Position numbers and translations under genes: made by a program. A stretch of 64,000 nt of DNA from Methylotenera versatilis 79 (GTDB lineage: Bacteria > Pseudomonadota > Gammaproteobacteria > Burkholderiales > Methylophilaceae), in NCBI RefSeq assembly GCF_000384375.1, contig NZ_ARVX01000001.1, positions 2,480,001 to 2,544,000 of the forward strand, read 5' to 3'. The notes under the pieces were generated by a model. That model saw only the letters and a list, made by a program, of their open reading frames with translations. It did not search any database and was not told the origin of the DNA. Shown here piece after piece: positions 37,101 to 48,846 of the stretch; within the stretch, counting starts at the first letter, position 1, and every line of letters starts with the position of its first letter.

Positions 37101-37655
37101 ATGAAATTGGATATTCGATCTTTATTGACGGTTAAAAAACTCACTTGGTTTTTAGTGTTTTTAAGCTTAGTTTGCTTGCTTGCAAGCGTTTATACGTTCA
37201 ATCGAATTAATCAAATTGATGAGTTTAATCAAGCCGTTAGTTTAGGAAAAACGCCAAAGACAGATAAACAAAGCTTTGAAGCCAAATTTGCCACTGCGCT
37301 TTATCTGGCAAAAAAAGAACGTTATAAAGAAGCCACTTTGTTATTTAGCCAAACTTTGCCGAATGCGAATGCATCACAAAAATCAGCGGTTAATTACAAT
37401 ATCGGCAATATCTTCTTTTTACGTGGATTAGCGATTAATGGAACGAATAGTACCGTACGCGATGAGGCAGAGTATTTGATTCGCCAAGCGAAAACTGCTT
37501 ATGTATCATCGTTAAAAGCAGAAAATAGCCATTGGGATGCGCGCCACAACTTAGACCGCTTGTTGACTATGCTGCCAGGAACGCCAACGCCAGGCGTGGG
37601 TGAATCTGATACTCCAGGGCTGATTATGGGCAATATTCCAGTTGGTTTGCCTTAA
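37101..37655 (+). CDS. mxaK: MxaK-like TPR membrane protein
   Basis: 184 residues. One N-terminal membrane helix (about 14-32), then a periplasmic part with TPR-like helices (AKKERYKEATLLFSQTLP, AVNYNIGNIFFLRGLA). It sits between the two VWA genes mxaC and mxaL, as mxaK does in methylotroph clusters. It probably scaffolds the VWA proteins. Called mostly from position and topology. Confidence 0.8.
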   Translation: MKLDIRSLLTVKKLTWFLVFLSLVCLLASVYTFNRINQIDEFNQAVSLGKTPKTDKQSFEAKFATALYLAKKERYKEATLLFSQTLPNANASQKSAVNYNIGNIFFLRGLAINGTNSTVRDEAEYLIRQAKTAYVSSLKAENSHWDARHNLDRLLTMLPGTPTPGVGESDTPGLIMGNIPVGLP

Positions 37656-37709
37656 AGTGTTGTAATTAAGTCTTGAAATTTAAGTCACAGAGTTAACACT
37701 TAAAATACC

Positions 37710-38720
37710 ATGAAAAAAATATTCAATTATTTCCGCCACCGCCGTGACATTAGCTTGCTAACGATAGCTTTGATTTTGCTATTGATTGCACTATTTAAAC
37801 CAACTGTGCCGATTAAACGCGATATTTATAGCTATTTATTGGTGGCGGATATTTCACAAAGCATGAATGTGGTGGATGAAAGCATCAATGGCAAACCTGT
37901 TACGCGCATGCAATACCAGCAATATTTGATGCACCGGATTATTGGCGAAATGCCCTGCGGCACTCAAGTGGGCGTTGGTTTATTCGCTGGCGTTAGCGTG
38001 GCTGCACTGTACACGCCCATTGAAGTTTGCGAAAACTTCGCCGCCATTGAAGACACGATTGACCATTTAGATTGGCGCACAGGCTGGTCTGGCAATAGCC
38101 GTATTCGTGAAAGTTTAGCGACATTGGCACGATTAATCCGTAGTTTTCCAGAAACCGCGCAAGTGGTTTACTTTACCGATGGGGAAGAAACACCTTTTTT
38201 ACATGCGTTTAATACGCGTGACTTAACGGATTTTCAAGGTGCAAAAGACTGGCTTTTCGTTGGTGTCGGCAGCGAAAAAGGCACTGCGATTCCTAAATTA
38301 GATGAACATAATCAAGTGATTGGTTACTGGTCTAACGAAAGTTTTGCCTTGCAGCCAGGGGTTGCACAAATTTCCGAATCCAATATCGGTGTTCGTAATG
38401 ACAGCATTGCCAGTGGCACTAGCGATCGATACTTATCTAAACTGGATGAAAAATATTTGCAATCCGTGACCAAAGAAATCAATGCAAAATATATCAATGG
38501 TGACAGCGTACAACGGGTGTTATCTGCCATGAAAAATCAACCGCCAGCACGTCGCGATAAAACCCAATTTGAATTGAAATGGAGTTTTGCAGGTTTATCT
38601 GGCTTATTCTTTTTAGCGGCTTATTTGCCAAAACATCCAGTGCAAGAAACCAAAAATTTATGGAAAAAATGGCTGGCGCGTAGAAAACGTCAAACGACAG
38701 GCTTGTCTAAACTTTCTTGA
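37710..38720 (+). CDS. mxaL: VWA-domain membrane protein MxaL
   Basis: 336 residues. N-terminal membrane helix (about 16-31), a VWA domain with the MIDAS-like motif DISQSM near residue 49 and VVYFTDGEET, and a C-terminal membrane helix (about 290-306) followed by a basic tail. It is the second VWA protein of the run, as expected for MxaL. The cluster stops here: no mxaD, mxaE or mxaH follows, and the next gene is on the other strand. Confidence 0.85.
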   Translation: MKKIFNYFRHRRDISLLTIALILLLIALFKPTVPIKRDIYSYLLVADISQSMNVVDESINGKPVTRMQYQQYLMHRIIGEMPCGTQVGVGLFAGVSVAALYTPIEVCENFAAIEDTIDHLDWRTGWSGNSRIRESLATLARLIRSFPETAQVVYFTDGEETPFLHAFNTRDLTDFQGAKDWLFVGVGSEKGTAIPKLDEHNQVIGYWSNESFALQPGVAQISESNIGVRNDSIASGTSDRYLSKLDEKYLQSVTKEINAKYINGDSVQRVLSAMKNQPPARRDKTQFELKWSFAGLSGLFFLAAYLPKHPVQETKNLWKKWLARRKRQTTGLSKLS

Positions 38721-38760
38721 TTTTATCGACAGACTTGATTATGTAGCCATCATTATGTGA

Positions 38761-39234
38761 TTATTTGTCGTGCTTGAATAAGCGCACCCACACACGCAAG
38801 CGCCTTAACGCATCCTTTTCTGCCAATTCGCAATCATCTTTCTCTATAAAATTAGGCAATAATAATACTGGCGGCAACGTTTTTTTCAAGCCGTTTCTTT
38901 TAAAATTCAATATCGTTAAATGTTGATGTGTAAAACTTGTTATCGCTAATTGTGGCTTGAATTCTTGCTGCTTTTTATTGGTTAACTTTAAATTGCCCTG
39001 CACATCAATCTCAATAGTTTGCCAAGACCAAGGCAACATCAGCAGCGCATCTCGCCCTATAAAATAAGCTGTCGACGCAATAATCAATACAAAAATGGCA
39101 AACTTAATCGGCAATATTATTGGCGCGACTAAAATAATCGTCGCGCTGGCGGTTGCAACTAGCGCCAACAAACCCAATAATAGAGGTGAAGGCGAGAGTT
39201 GTAGCACAATCGATTTTTTTAAAACAGGTTTCAT
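38761..39234 (-). CDS. YgfX/CptA-like membrane protein
   Basis: 157 residues. Two hydrophobic segments (about 15-35 and 39-58) follow a short basic start, and the C-terminal half is soluble with a WSWQTIEIDVQGNLKL beta stretch. This layout is typical of YgfX (CptA-like) proteins, which in many proteobacteria are encoded beside ygfZ or sdhE; here ygfZ is the divergent neighbour. E. coli YgfX has been described as a toxin of cytoskeletal proteins, a role not shown for this branch. The family call is moderate since sequence conservation is low. Confidence 0.6.
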   Translation of the reverse strand: MKPVLKKSIVLQLSPSPLLLGLLALVATASATIILVAPIILPIKFAIFVLIIASTAYFIGRDALLMLPWSWQTIEIDVQGNLKLTNKKQQEFKPQLAITSFTHQHLTILNFKRNGLKKTLPPVLLLPNFIEKDDCELAEKDALRRLRVWVRLFKHDK

Positions 39235-39329
39235 AGCAATCGTTTTTTGTTAGATTTATAAGGTTTTTTATAAAGCACACTTCATTACAAACACACTTTT
39301 AAGTGTGATTAAACAAGGCAAATAATCGC

Positions 39330-40451
39330 ATGACGGCATCAGAATGGCAATTAGGATTAGTAGAACATGGCGCAGTTATCGCGGATGGCGCGGTGAGTCA
39401 TTTTGTTAACACGCAAAATGGTAGTAAATCGCAAGGCGAAAACCAAGTTTTAAGCGAAAGTAATATTAAGAGCGAAATAGTTGCCACAAAAAGTGTGCAT
39501 ACTTTGTGCGATTTAACGCATCTTGGCCTGTTAGAACTTGGTGGCGCTGAAGCAGTAAGCTTTTTACAAGGCCAAGTGACTAATGATGTGAAATTGCTGG
39601 TGACCAATAATATTGCTCACTACAGTGGGTATTGCACGCCAAAAGGACGATTGCTGGCATTGTTTTTGGCATTTTCACATGATGACCATCTACATTTACA
39701 ATTCAATCGCGCGCTGCTAGAACCGATTATGAAGCGACTGAAAATGTATGTGATGCGTAGCAAAGTAGAAATCAAAGATGTATCTGAAACGATTATCAAA
39801 TTTGGCATAAATGGCCCCGATTCTGCTGCATTGTTAACACCTTTTTTCAGTCAAATTCCCACACAAGATTATGAATTGGTGAGTTTGGATAATGGCGCAA
39901 TCTTAAAACTACCAACGATTGCCGGCCATACGCGCTTTCAGATTTTTACTGATGCTATCAACGCGCCCATTCTATTCAATGCGCTTAAAGTGAATTGCCA
40001 GCTAGTTGGAAAGCCATGCTGGGATTGGCTAGATATTCAAAGTGGTATTCCTGATGTATCAGCTAAAACCCAAGAACAATTTGTGCCGCAAATGCTCAAT
40101 TTAGATATTTTAAATGGTATTAACTTTAAAAAAGGTTGTTACACCGGCCAAGAAATCGTCGCGCGTATGCATTATTTGGGTAAAGTAAAACGCCGTACTT
40201 ATTTGGCGAGCATTCAATCAAGTACCGCGCCAGTTGAGGGCGACAAGGTGTTGGATGCTACGAATAATGATATAGGTCAGATTGTGCGTATTGCACCGAA
40301 TGATGAAGCTGGATTTGATGCATTAATAGAACTGAGAATTGAAGCAAAACAAGCAGGTAATCTGACTTGGCAAGACTCTGCCATTAATATTAAACCGCTG
40401 CCTTACGCTTTGAATGATGAACCTTCTTTACTGGATAATTTGCTCGAGTAA
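39330..40451 (+). CDS. ygfZ: Folate-dependent iron-sulfur repair/assembly protein YgfZ
   Basis: 373 residues with the GcvT-like fold. The family motif K-G-C-Y-x-G-Q-E is present as KKGCYTGQEIVARM near residue 268. YgfZ uses tetrahydrofolate and helps keep certain Fe-S enzymes, for example MiaB, active. It is divergent from the YgfX-like gene and convergent with ftsB, whose stop is one base away. Confidence 0.93.
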   Translation: MTASEWQLGLVEHGAVIADGAVSHFVNTQNGSKSQGENQVLSESNIKSEIVATKSVHTLCDLTHLGLLELGGAEAVSFLQGQVTNDVKLLVTNNIAHYSGYCTPKGRLLALFLAFSHDDHLHLQFNRALLEPIMKRLKMYVMRSKVEIKDVSETIIKFGINGPDSAALLTPFFSQIPTQDYELVSLDNGAILKLPTIAGHTRFQIFTDAINAPILFNALKVNCQLVGKPCWDWLDIQSGIPDVSAKTQEQFVPQMLNLDILNGINFKKGCYTGQEIVARMHYLGKVKRRTYLASIQSSTAPVEGDKVLDATNNDIGQIVRIAPNDEAGFDALIELRIEAKQAGNLTWQDSAINIKPLPYALNDEPSLLDNLLE

Positions 40452-40452
40452 G

Positions 40453-40866
40453 TTAAGGCGTAGTCTTATCTGGCGTTACCGCTTGTGTTGATGCTGAAGG
40501 TGCTATTACAGTTGTGCTTACTGTGGGATTAGTAATTGGCGTTTCTGGAATTGGTGAAACTTCTGGTAATTGATTGGGTTGAGCAATCGGAAATGGTTGA
40601 TCAATCACTTGATAAAACACTTCATCTTCTTTAATCATGCCCAACTCGCTACGCGCGCGCTCTTCAATCGCCGCATTACCTTGTTTTAAATCGCGCACTT
40701 CGGCACTTAAAGTTTCATTGCGTTGCTTGAGCGTTTTATTCTTTTCTTTTTGGCTGCTAATCTGCTGATTCACATTCCAAACACGCAACCAACTGCCTTT
40801 CCCCAGCCATAGCGGATACTGCAACAAAGCGATTAATACAACAAAAACAAGTGTTAACGCTTTCAA
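40453..40866 (-). CDS. ftsB: Cell division protein FtsB with extended tail
   Basis: 137 residues. One N-terminal membrane helix (about 3-18), then a coiled coil (NQQISSQKEKNKTLKQRNE onward) and the conserved ERARSELGMIKEDEVFYQV motif at about 70-88. FtsB works with FtsL and FtsQ in the divisome. The last 45 residues or so are a Pro/Thr/Ser-rich tail that E. coli FtsB (103 residues) lacks. Gene order eno-ftsB is the common proteobacterial one. Confidence 0.92.
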   Translation of the reverse strand: MKALTLVFVVLIALLQYPLWLGKGSWLRVWNVNQQISSQKEKNKTLKQRNETLSAEVRDLKQGNAAIEERARSELGMIKEDEVFYQVIDQPFPIAQPNQLPEVSPIPETPITNPTVSTTVIAPSASTQAVTPDKTTP

Positions 40867-40908
40867 AACAAACCTTTATTGAATGGCAGTATCCATTCAA
40901 TTTTGATT

Positions 40909-40992
40909 GCAATTGAGCCAAGACTAGGCGCATTAGCGCAGACAGTACATTTTGTACGGCAAGCTAATGCAACAACGTATTGGCTCGATTGC
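40909..40992. repeat. Nested-palindrome intergenic element between eno and ftsB
   Basis: Three nested inverted repeats lie within 84 bases. The outer arms GCAATTGAGCCAA (40909-40921) and TTGGCTCGATTGC (40980-40992) match at 12 of 13. The middle arms are GCATTAGC (40930-40937) and GCTAATGC (40963-40970). The inner arms are GTACA (40945-40949) and TGTAC (40953-40957). No T-tract follows, so it is not an ordinary terminator. It has the look of a dispersed REP-like element; a second copy was not seen in this window. Confidence 0.6.
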
Positions 40993-41000
40993 ATTTGAAA

Positions 41001-42305
<1,305 letters not shown>

Positions 42306-42328
42306 TTAATTATTCAAATACTTAACTG

Positions 42329-43168
42329 TTAAAGCGTCGATTCAATAAAGCCTGATTTTTTGACCAATCTATCCATGTCAACCAACAAATGCAGTAAGTC
42401 TTCCATTTTACCCAGCGGCCAAGCATTTGGGCCATCCGACAAGGCTTTGCTTGGGTCTGGATGGGTTTCCATAAAGATGCCGGCAATACCGCTAGCTACC
42501 GCAGCACGTGACAACACTGGTACATGCTCGCGTTGCCCGCCGCTTTTATCACCTTGACCACCTGGTTGCTGCACGGAGTGAGTCGCGTCAAACACTACTG
42601 GACAATTGGTTTCACGCATAATCGCCAGCCCGCGCATATCAGATATCAACGTATTATAACCAAAGCTCGCGCCACGCTCACACACCATAATCGTATCTTG
42701 ATTACCATTTGCCTCTTTGGCTTTATTCACCACTTGCAACATATCGTGCGGCGCTAAAAACTGGCCTTTTTTGATATTCACTGGCTTACCACAAGTCGCC
42801 ACTGCCACGATAAAATCGGTTTGGCGGCACAAGAATGCTGGTGTTTGCAATACGTCCACCACTGCTGCCACATGCGGCACTTGCTCTGTAGTATGCACAT
42901 CGGTTAATACTGGCACACCAATTTGGCTTCTTACTTCGTCTAAAATCCGCAAACCTTCATCCATACCAAACCCGCGAAAAGTCTTGGTAGAGCTGCGATT
43001 TGCTTTGTCGTAAGACGATTTATAGATGAAAGGAATACCCACTTTTTCTGCGATTTCTTTCAGCTTACCGGCTGTTTCAATCGCAAACTCGCGTGATTCA
43101 ATCACACAAGGACCAGCGATTAAAAATAATGGATGCTCAAGACCTACATCAAAATTACATAGTTTCAT
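42329..43168 (-). CDS. kdsA: 3-deoxy-D-manno-octulosonate 8-phosphate synthase
   Basis: Makes KDO-8-phosphate from arabinose-5-phosphate and PEP for LPS. 279 residues. [16 protein letters not shown] at the N-terminus, [18 protein letters not shown] and [12 protein letters not shown] are family motifs. Enolase downstream supplies its PEP substrate. It lies 12 bases after pyrG and is presumably co-transcribed with it. Confidence 0.97.
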   Translation of the reverse strand: MKLCNFDVGLEHPLFLIAGPCVIESREFAIETAGKLKEIAEKVGIPFIYKSSYDKANRSSTKTFRGFGMDEGLRILDEVRSQIGVPVLTDVHTTEQVPHVAAVVDVLQTPAFLCRQTDFIVAVATCGKPVNIKKGQFLAPHDMLQVVNKAKEANGNQDTIMVCERGASFGYNTLISDMRGLAIMRETNCPVVFDATHSVQQPGGQGDKSGGQREHVPVLSRAAVASGIAGIFMETHPDPSKALSDGPNAWPLGKMEDLLHLLVDMDRLVKKSGFIESTL

Positions 43169-43180
43169 CTGGTGGCCTTT

Positions 43181-44812
<1,632 letters not shown>

Positions 44813-45160
44813 TTACAAGACGCTTTACACTTAATGGCAAGCCAAGAATTAGCTTACAGACGGGAACAAATTTTACCGCAAAGGCAGTAGAATAACAATG
44901 TTGGGTTTGCAAACAAACGGGTGAAAACTATCAAAAAACACGAATTAAATGGCTGTTTTTAGGATAAAAAGTTTCCTAAGTAAAAGAATACTTAACACTA
45001 TATTTTAGTCAAAAAATCAGCGAGTTGGGTTTAGAAAAGTCGGTATTTCGATTGAAAATTCGAATATTATTTCGACTGTACTGGAGTTGTTAATACCGAG
45101 AATGAATTGCAAGAATCTCTAACTTGGGCTAACCCTACTGAAACCTAACGCTGTATTAGT
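44813..45160 (-). promoter_or_regulatory. pyrG upstream region
   Basis: 348 bases without a gene. On the minus strand a possible sigma-70 promoter reads TTGACT (45007-45012) and TATTCT (44985-44990), 16 bases apart, which would give pyrG a leader of roughly 165 bases. Farther up, CGGTATT (45041-45047) and AATACCG (45092-45098) form an inverted repeat around a run with several TTCGA-type sequences. It may end transcripts of the aldolase cluster or be a binding site. Nothing else was seen. Confidence 0.4.
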
Positions 45161-45826
45161 TTATTTAATAGACCACTTCCCATAACCCTTAAACTGCTGA
45201 AACACTTCGCGCATTTCGGCTTCATTTAATATTGGCGGATTAGAGTTAACTTGCAAAATCCGCCAATATTGCTCACATAGATTTTCTACTTCTACCGCCA
45301 CTGCTAGCGCATCATCCAAATCATGTCCTAACGCAATCATGCCGTGATTCGCTAACAGGCAGGCTTTACGGTCAATTAAGGCCGTTAGCGCACTGTCAGA
45401 CAATTGTTGAGAGCCAAATAAGACATATGGCGCGCAACGAATATTATCACTGCCGGCAACCGCTATCATGTAGTGAAATGCTGGAATACTTTTGTGCAAG
45501 CAGGCAAGCGTGGTGGCAAACATACTGTGGGTGTGAATAACCGCGTTTATATCTGGGCGGCCAGCTAAAATATCACGGTGAAAACGCCATTCTGATGACG
45601 GCTTTTTGCTTTGCTCAAAACTGCCATCAAACTGCATATGCACCATGCTTTCTGGTGTCATTTCTTCGATGTTTATACCGCTTGGTGTCACTAGAAAACC
45701 ACTTCCGCAATCTTGACCTAGTCGTACACTTACGTTGCCTGATGTGCCTTTATTTAAGCCGAGCTGACCCAACTTTTGGCTGATAATGAATAATTGTTGT
45801 CGAGATACTTGCATACTTAGAATCAT
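45161..45826 (-). CDS. Class II aldolase (MtnB- or Ald2/fuculose-phosphate aldolase-like)
   Basis: About 221 residues from the ATG at 45826; the frame is open three codons further to a TTG, and an ATG at 45814 is another option. The zinc-binding pattern of the class II aldolase/adducin fold is visible: SSEWRFHRDI, VIHTHSMFATTLA and LLANHGMIALGHDL. The pocket sequences are closer to fuculose-phosphate aldolase than to MtnB. With mtnA in the same cluster, the likely substrate is methylthioribulose-1-phosphate. It would be either dehydrated (MtnB) or split to DHAP and methylthioacetaldehyde (Ald2, the DHAP shunt). mtnC, mtnD and mtnP are not in the window, which favours the aldolase reading. Confidence 0.75.
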   Translation of the reverse strand: MILSMQVSRQQLFIISQKLGQLGLNKGTSGNVSVRLGQDCGSGFLVTPSGINIEEMTPESMVHMQFDGSFEQSKKPSSEWRFHRDILAGRPDINAVIHTHSMFATTLACLHKSIPAFHYMIAVAGSDNIRCAPYVLFGSQQLSDSALTALIDRKACLLANHGMIALGHDLDDALAVAVEVENLCEQYWRILQVNSNPPILNEAEMREVFQQFKGYGKWSIK

Positions 45827-45835
45827 TTTCAGCAA

Positions 45836-47419
45836 TCAAATCGCCATTTTTTGTCCGCGTGAAATCGCCCATTTAACACTTGCCACAAATTTTGGCGAGC
45901 TTGATGGCGCATCGTCATGATTTTGCAGTAAGCCCCAACTACCCCATTTAGACCAAGCACCAACACTGTTGAAACTACAGGTCAAATCACCACCATTTTG
46001 CGCCCACATCATCAAACTTTTGGTGTAAATATCGCCCATACGCGCATCTGCATTGGCGCTATAAAATAAATTATTCAAACGTTCGTTATTCTCGCCGCCG
46101 CCAACACCCACCAAATGCTGACCTGCTTCATAAGCCACTAATTTAAGCCCATAATCATCAGCGACTTTTTTATTGTTTTTTACCCATTGTATCGATTCGG
46201 GTAAAGAAACTTTATTGAGATGTTCAAATAATTGATCTAAATTCCATGCACTCACTAATTTATCGTCTAAACCTTTTTCATCTTTTGCAGGCACATTAAA
46301 AGAAACATATGGCGCGATTGCTAATACATCTGCATCACTAGCGGCATTCTGAAAGGCGAGAATCTCTTCCGCTACAGGCGAATAAGCCGCTTGTGCAGCT
46401 AAAACTCTGACGAATCGGTCATGTCCTTTATAAACGTCTGTCCAAATTTTAAAAATCTGTACAGAGCGAGAAGCGTAATAGCGCAACGCAGCCTCCCCAG
46501 AGTCTTGCGAAAGATTTAAACGTTGGCCAGCTATAACAGCGTCTTTATGTTGTTGAAATCCACCGTTCCAAACTTCATTAGAATTTTCTACCCAAGCGTG
46601 TAATTCCGGCTTTAAATGCTCTTTCACATATAGTGCAAATTGCTTTATATAATCATCATCAGCTTTGTGCGGCATACAAAACCAAGCATCGCAATTTTGC
46701 TGATTCGCTAAATCGACCAGCCACTCCAAAGGAACGCCATTCATCGTAAAGCTTGCATCTGAAGGTTTAGCGCGATCTTTCCAAGCCACCAATTGAGAGT
46801 TATTGGTATTCATCCAATCCATAAACCTTAAACAAGCCACACCCGACCAGCGTGCTAAAAAAGTTGGATTCCAGCGGTTCTGCTGATAAGTTTCTTCGTG
46901 CGCGATTGGTACTACGCGAATATTTTTGAGGTAATTTTGAGTGTTAAGTTTGCTGATATCGAGTCGGAAAATACCTTTTTCACCATTGACATTGACGACT
47001 ATTCGCCCTGGCTTGATGGATTTATAGTCATGATTAGGCACTTTAATCACGCCCTCTCCTTCATATAAAATCACATAATCGCCACTGGGAAAATGGCTAT
47101 TCCCCAGCACGCTAATGATAGTTGAAGCAACCGTACCAAGCGGCAATTGTGTTACCCAGCCATCTGCATCTAGGTTTAAGCGAGCCTCAGCAGGCTGTTT
47201 GCCTTCTACAAACCATGCGCGCGATTGTTTGAATAAATCCACAAATGGAAATTCGCTAGACCAATCTGCTACACCTGCTAAATTAATACCAAACTGCGCA
47301 TTTGCAACGGGGATTTTTTTATTTGTTTTTGCTAGGCGCGTTGCGCCTAAACCAAACACACCCAAAGCCGCGGTAGCTGTAGCGGCTAACATTAAACTTC
47401 TGCGATTTTTATCGATCAT
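45836..47419 (-). CDS. Exported clan GH-A-like glycosidase of unknown substrate
   Basis: 527 residues. The N-terminus MIDKNRRSLMLAATATA has a twin-arginine-like motif, suggesting Tat export. The body reads as a TIM-barrel glycosidase: WVENSNEVWNGGF carries the Asn-Glu pair typical of clan GH-A acid/base residues, and KLVAYEAGQH near residue 440 supplies a candidate nucleophile Glu. FLARWSGVACLRFMDWMNTN matches the opening strands. I cannot assign a GH family. It lies between mtnA and the class II aldolase in the same direction with gaps under 20 bases, an unexpected place for a secreted enzyme. Confidence 0.7.
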   Translation of the reverse strand: MIDKNRRSLMLAATATAALGVFGLGATRLAKTNKKIPVANAQFGINLAGVADWSSEFPFVDLFKQSRAWFVEGKQPAEARLNLDADGWVTQLPLGTVASTIISVLGNSHFPSGDYVILYEGEGVIKVPNHDYKSIKPGRIVVNVNGEKGIFRLDISKLNTQNYLKNIRVVPIAHEETYQQNRWNPTFLARWSGVACLRFMDWMNTNNSQLVAWKDRAKPSDASFTMNGVPLEWLVDLANQQNCDAWFCMPHKADDDYIKQFALYVKEHLKPELHAWVENSNEVWNGGFQQHKDAVIAGQRLNLSQDSGEAALRYYASRSVQIFKIWTDVYKGHDRFVRVLAAQAAYSPVAEEILAFQNAASDADVLAIAPYVSFNVPAKDEKGLDDKLVSAWNLDQLFEHLNKVSLPESIQWVKNNKKVADDYGLKLVAYEAGQHLVGVGGGENNERLNNLFYSANADARMGDIYTKSLMMWAQNGGDLTCSFNSVGAWSKWGSWGLLQNHDDAPSSSPKFVASVKWAISRGQKMAI

Positions 47420-47436
47420 TTATTTGTCCACCTTAA

Positions 47437-48537
47437 TTAAGCATTCGGCGAAAGTATTTGACGCAAATCATCAGGCGAAAATATGCCCTTTTCAGTAATA
47501 ATCCCTGTCACCAATCTGGCAGGCGTGATATCAAAAGCAGGATTGGCGGCTTTTGATTCAACTGGCATCAATCTTACCTTTTGTATGCTGCCATCCGTCG
47601 CCAAGCCTTGTATAAAACGCACTTCATCACTATCGCGTTCTTCGATTTCAATTTGCTTGTAATCGGTTATTGTCCAATCAATCGTTGGACTAGGCACTGC
47701 GGCGTAAAATTGAACGTGATTATCAAACGCCGCCAAAGCTTTTAAATAAGTGCCGATTTTATTGCATACATCACCATTGGCTGTCACGCGATCTGCGCCC
47801 ACAATCACCATATCGACCAAACCTTGTTGCATCAAATGTCCACCGGCATTATCGCTAATCACCGTATGCGGAACGCCGTGTTGCGCCAACTCCCAAGCGG
47901 TTAGCGCTGCACCCTGATTGCGTGGCCGCGTTTCATCTACCCACACATGCACATTCAAACCCGCATCGTGCGCCGCGTAAATGGGCGATAACGCGGTGCC
48001 GAAATCCACAGTTGCCAGCCAACCCGCATTGCAATGTGTCAAAATATTGAATGATTGTGTGTGTTTTGGATTATCTTGTCGCTTCAACTCAATTTGCGCT
48101 TTAATTAACGCTAATCCATGTTGGCCGATTGATTGGTTTTGGGTTACATCTTCTTCTGCAATATTTGCTGCCTCTCGCCAGGCAGTGATATTGCGCCTAT
48201 TTTGCGGCGTTGCTTGTAAAAGTGACACCATGCGATTCACTGCCCAAGCTAAGTTAACGGCTGTCGGGCGACTATTTTTGAGCATTTCTGCTGCGTTAAC
48301 TAAATAAGCATCCGATTCATCTTCCAGCATCGCCAACGCCATGCCATAAGCTGCCGCAGCACCAATTAACGGCGCGCCACGCACTTGCATAGTTTTAATC
48401 GCGTGAATCATTTGTTCTAGTGAGTAAATTGCTAAGATTTGAAATGCAAATGGCAATTGCGTTTGATCAACAATCTGCACAAATTTGCAGCGCGGACTTG
48501 GCCAAATTGTTCGAAACGGTTGTTGAGCAACTTTCAT
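47437..48537 (-). CDS. mtnA: Methylthioribose-1-phosphate isomerase
   Basis: Isomerises 5-methylthioribose-1-phosphate to the ribulose form in salvage of methylthioadenosine, the by-product of polyamine synthesis. About 366 residues from the ATG at 48537; a TTG three codons upstream is possible but less likely. The motif MQVRGAPLIGAAAAYG, the catalytic Cys in THCNAGWLAT and the Asp in GADRVTANGDVCNKIGT are all in place. It heads a three-gene run ending in a class II aldolase. A decarboxylase that could feed polyamines lies at 15.5 kb. Confidence 0.94.
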   Translation of the reverse strand: MKVAQQPFRTIWPSPRCKFVQIVDQTQLPFAFQILAIYSLEQMIHAIKTMQVRGAPLIGAAAAYGMALAMLEDESDAYLVNAAEMLKNSRPTAVNLAWAVNRMVSLLQATPQNRRNITAWREAANIAEEDVTQNQSIGQHGLALIKAQIELKRQDNPKHTQSFNILTHCNAGWLATVDFGTALSPIYAAHDAGLNVHVWVDETRPRNQGAALTAWELAQHGVPHTVISDNAGGHLMQQGLVDMVIVGADRVTANGDVCNKIGTYLKALAAFDNHVQFYAAVPSPTIDWTITDYKQIEIEERDSDEVRFIQGLATDGSIQKVRLMPVESKAANPAFDITPARLVTGIITEKGIFSPDDLRQILSPNA

Positions 48538-48846
48538 TGTTCTCAATCTAATTAAAATATGGCTTACGATTAAATTGCAAGATTAATATAACTTTTTATT
48601 GATATTAAATCGTTAAATAGTATAAATAATTATGAATAAATTTCTTGCAATTTTTTTTGTTTTATTTTTTACAGTTTTCCATCCACAAAATCTGTGGATA
48701 ACTTTGTGGATTGCTGTGTCTTAAAAGTGTAACCTACCAATTTATAAGGCTTTTTTAGAAAAGTTCATTTTTTAATCTATTTTTTAACTCAATAAAATCA
48801 ATGACTTACGGTATGCCGTTGGTTTTATACACTTTTTTTACATTTG
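48538..48846. promoter_or_regulatory. AT-rich gap with DnaA-box cluster
   Basis: 309 bases without a gene, upstream of mtnA and downstream of tatD. A perfect DnaA box TGTGGATAA lies at 48693-48701, with related boxes CCATCCACA (48679-48687) and TGTGGATTG (48705-48713) on either side. The first two form a hairpin ATCCACA/TGTGGAT. A T-rich tract (about 48645-48670) lies next to them, like a DNA-unwinding element. dnaA is not in the window, so calling this an origin is not justified; a DnaA-titrating or regulatory site is possible. Confidence 0.45.

Noticed and set aside
48640-48720. Chromosomal origin of replication
   Set aside because: Only three boxes, no dnaA/dnaN/rpmH context, and strand bias of genes around it does not switch. 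Kept as a DnaA-box cluster only.
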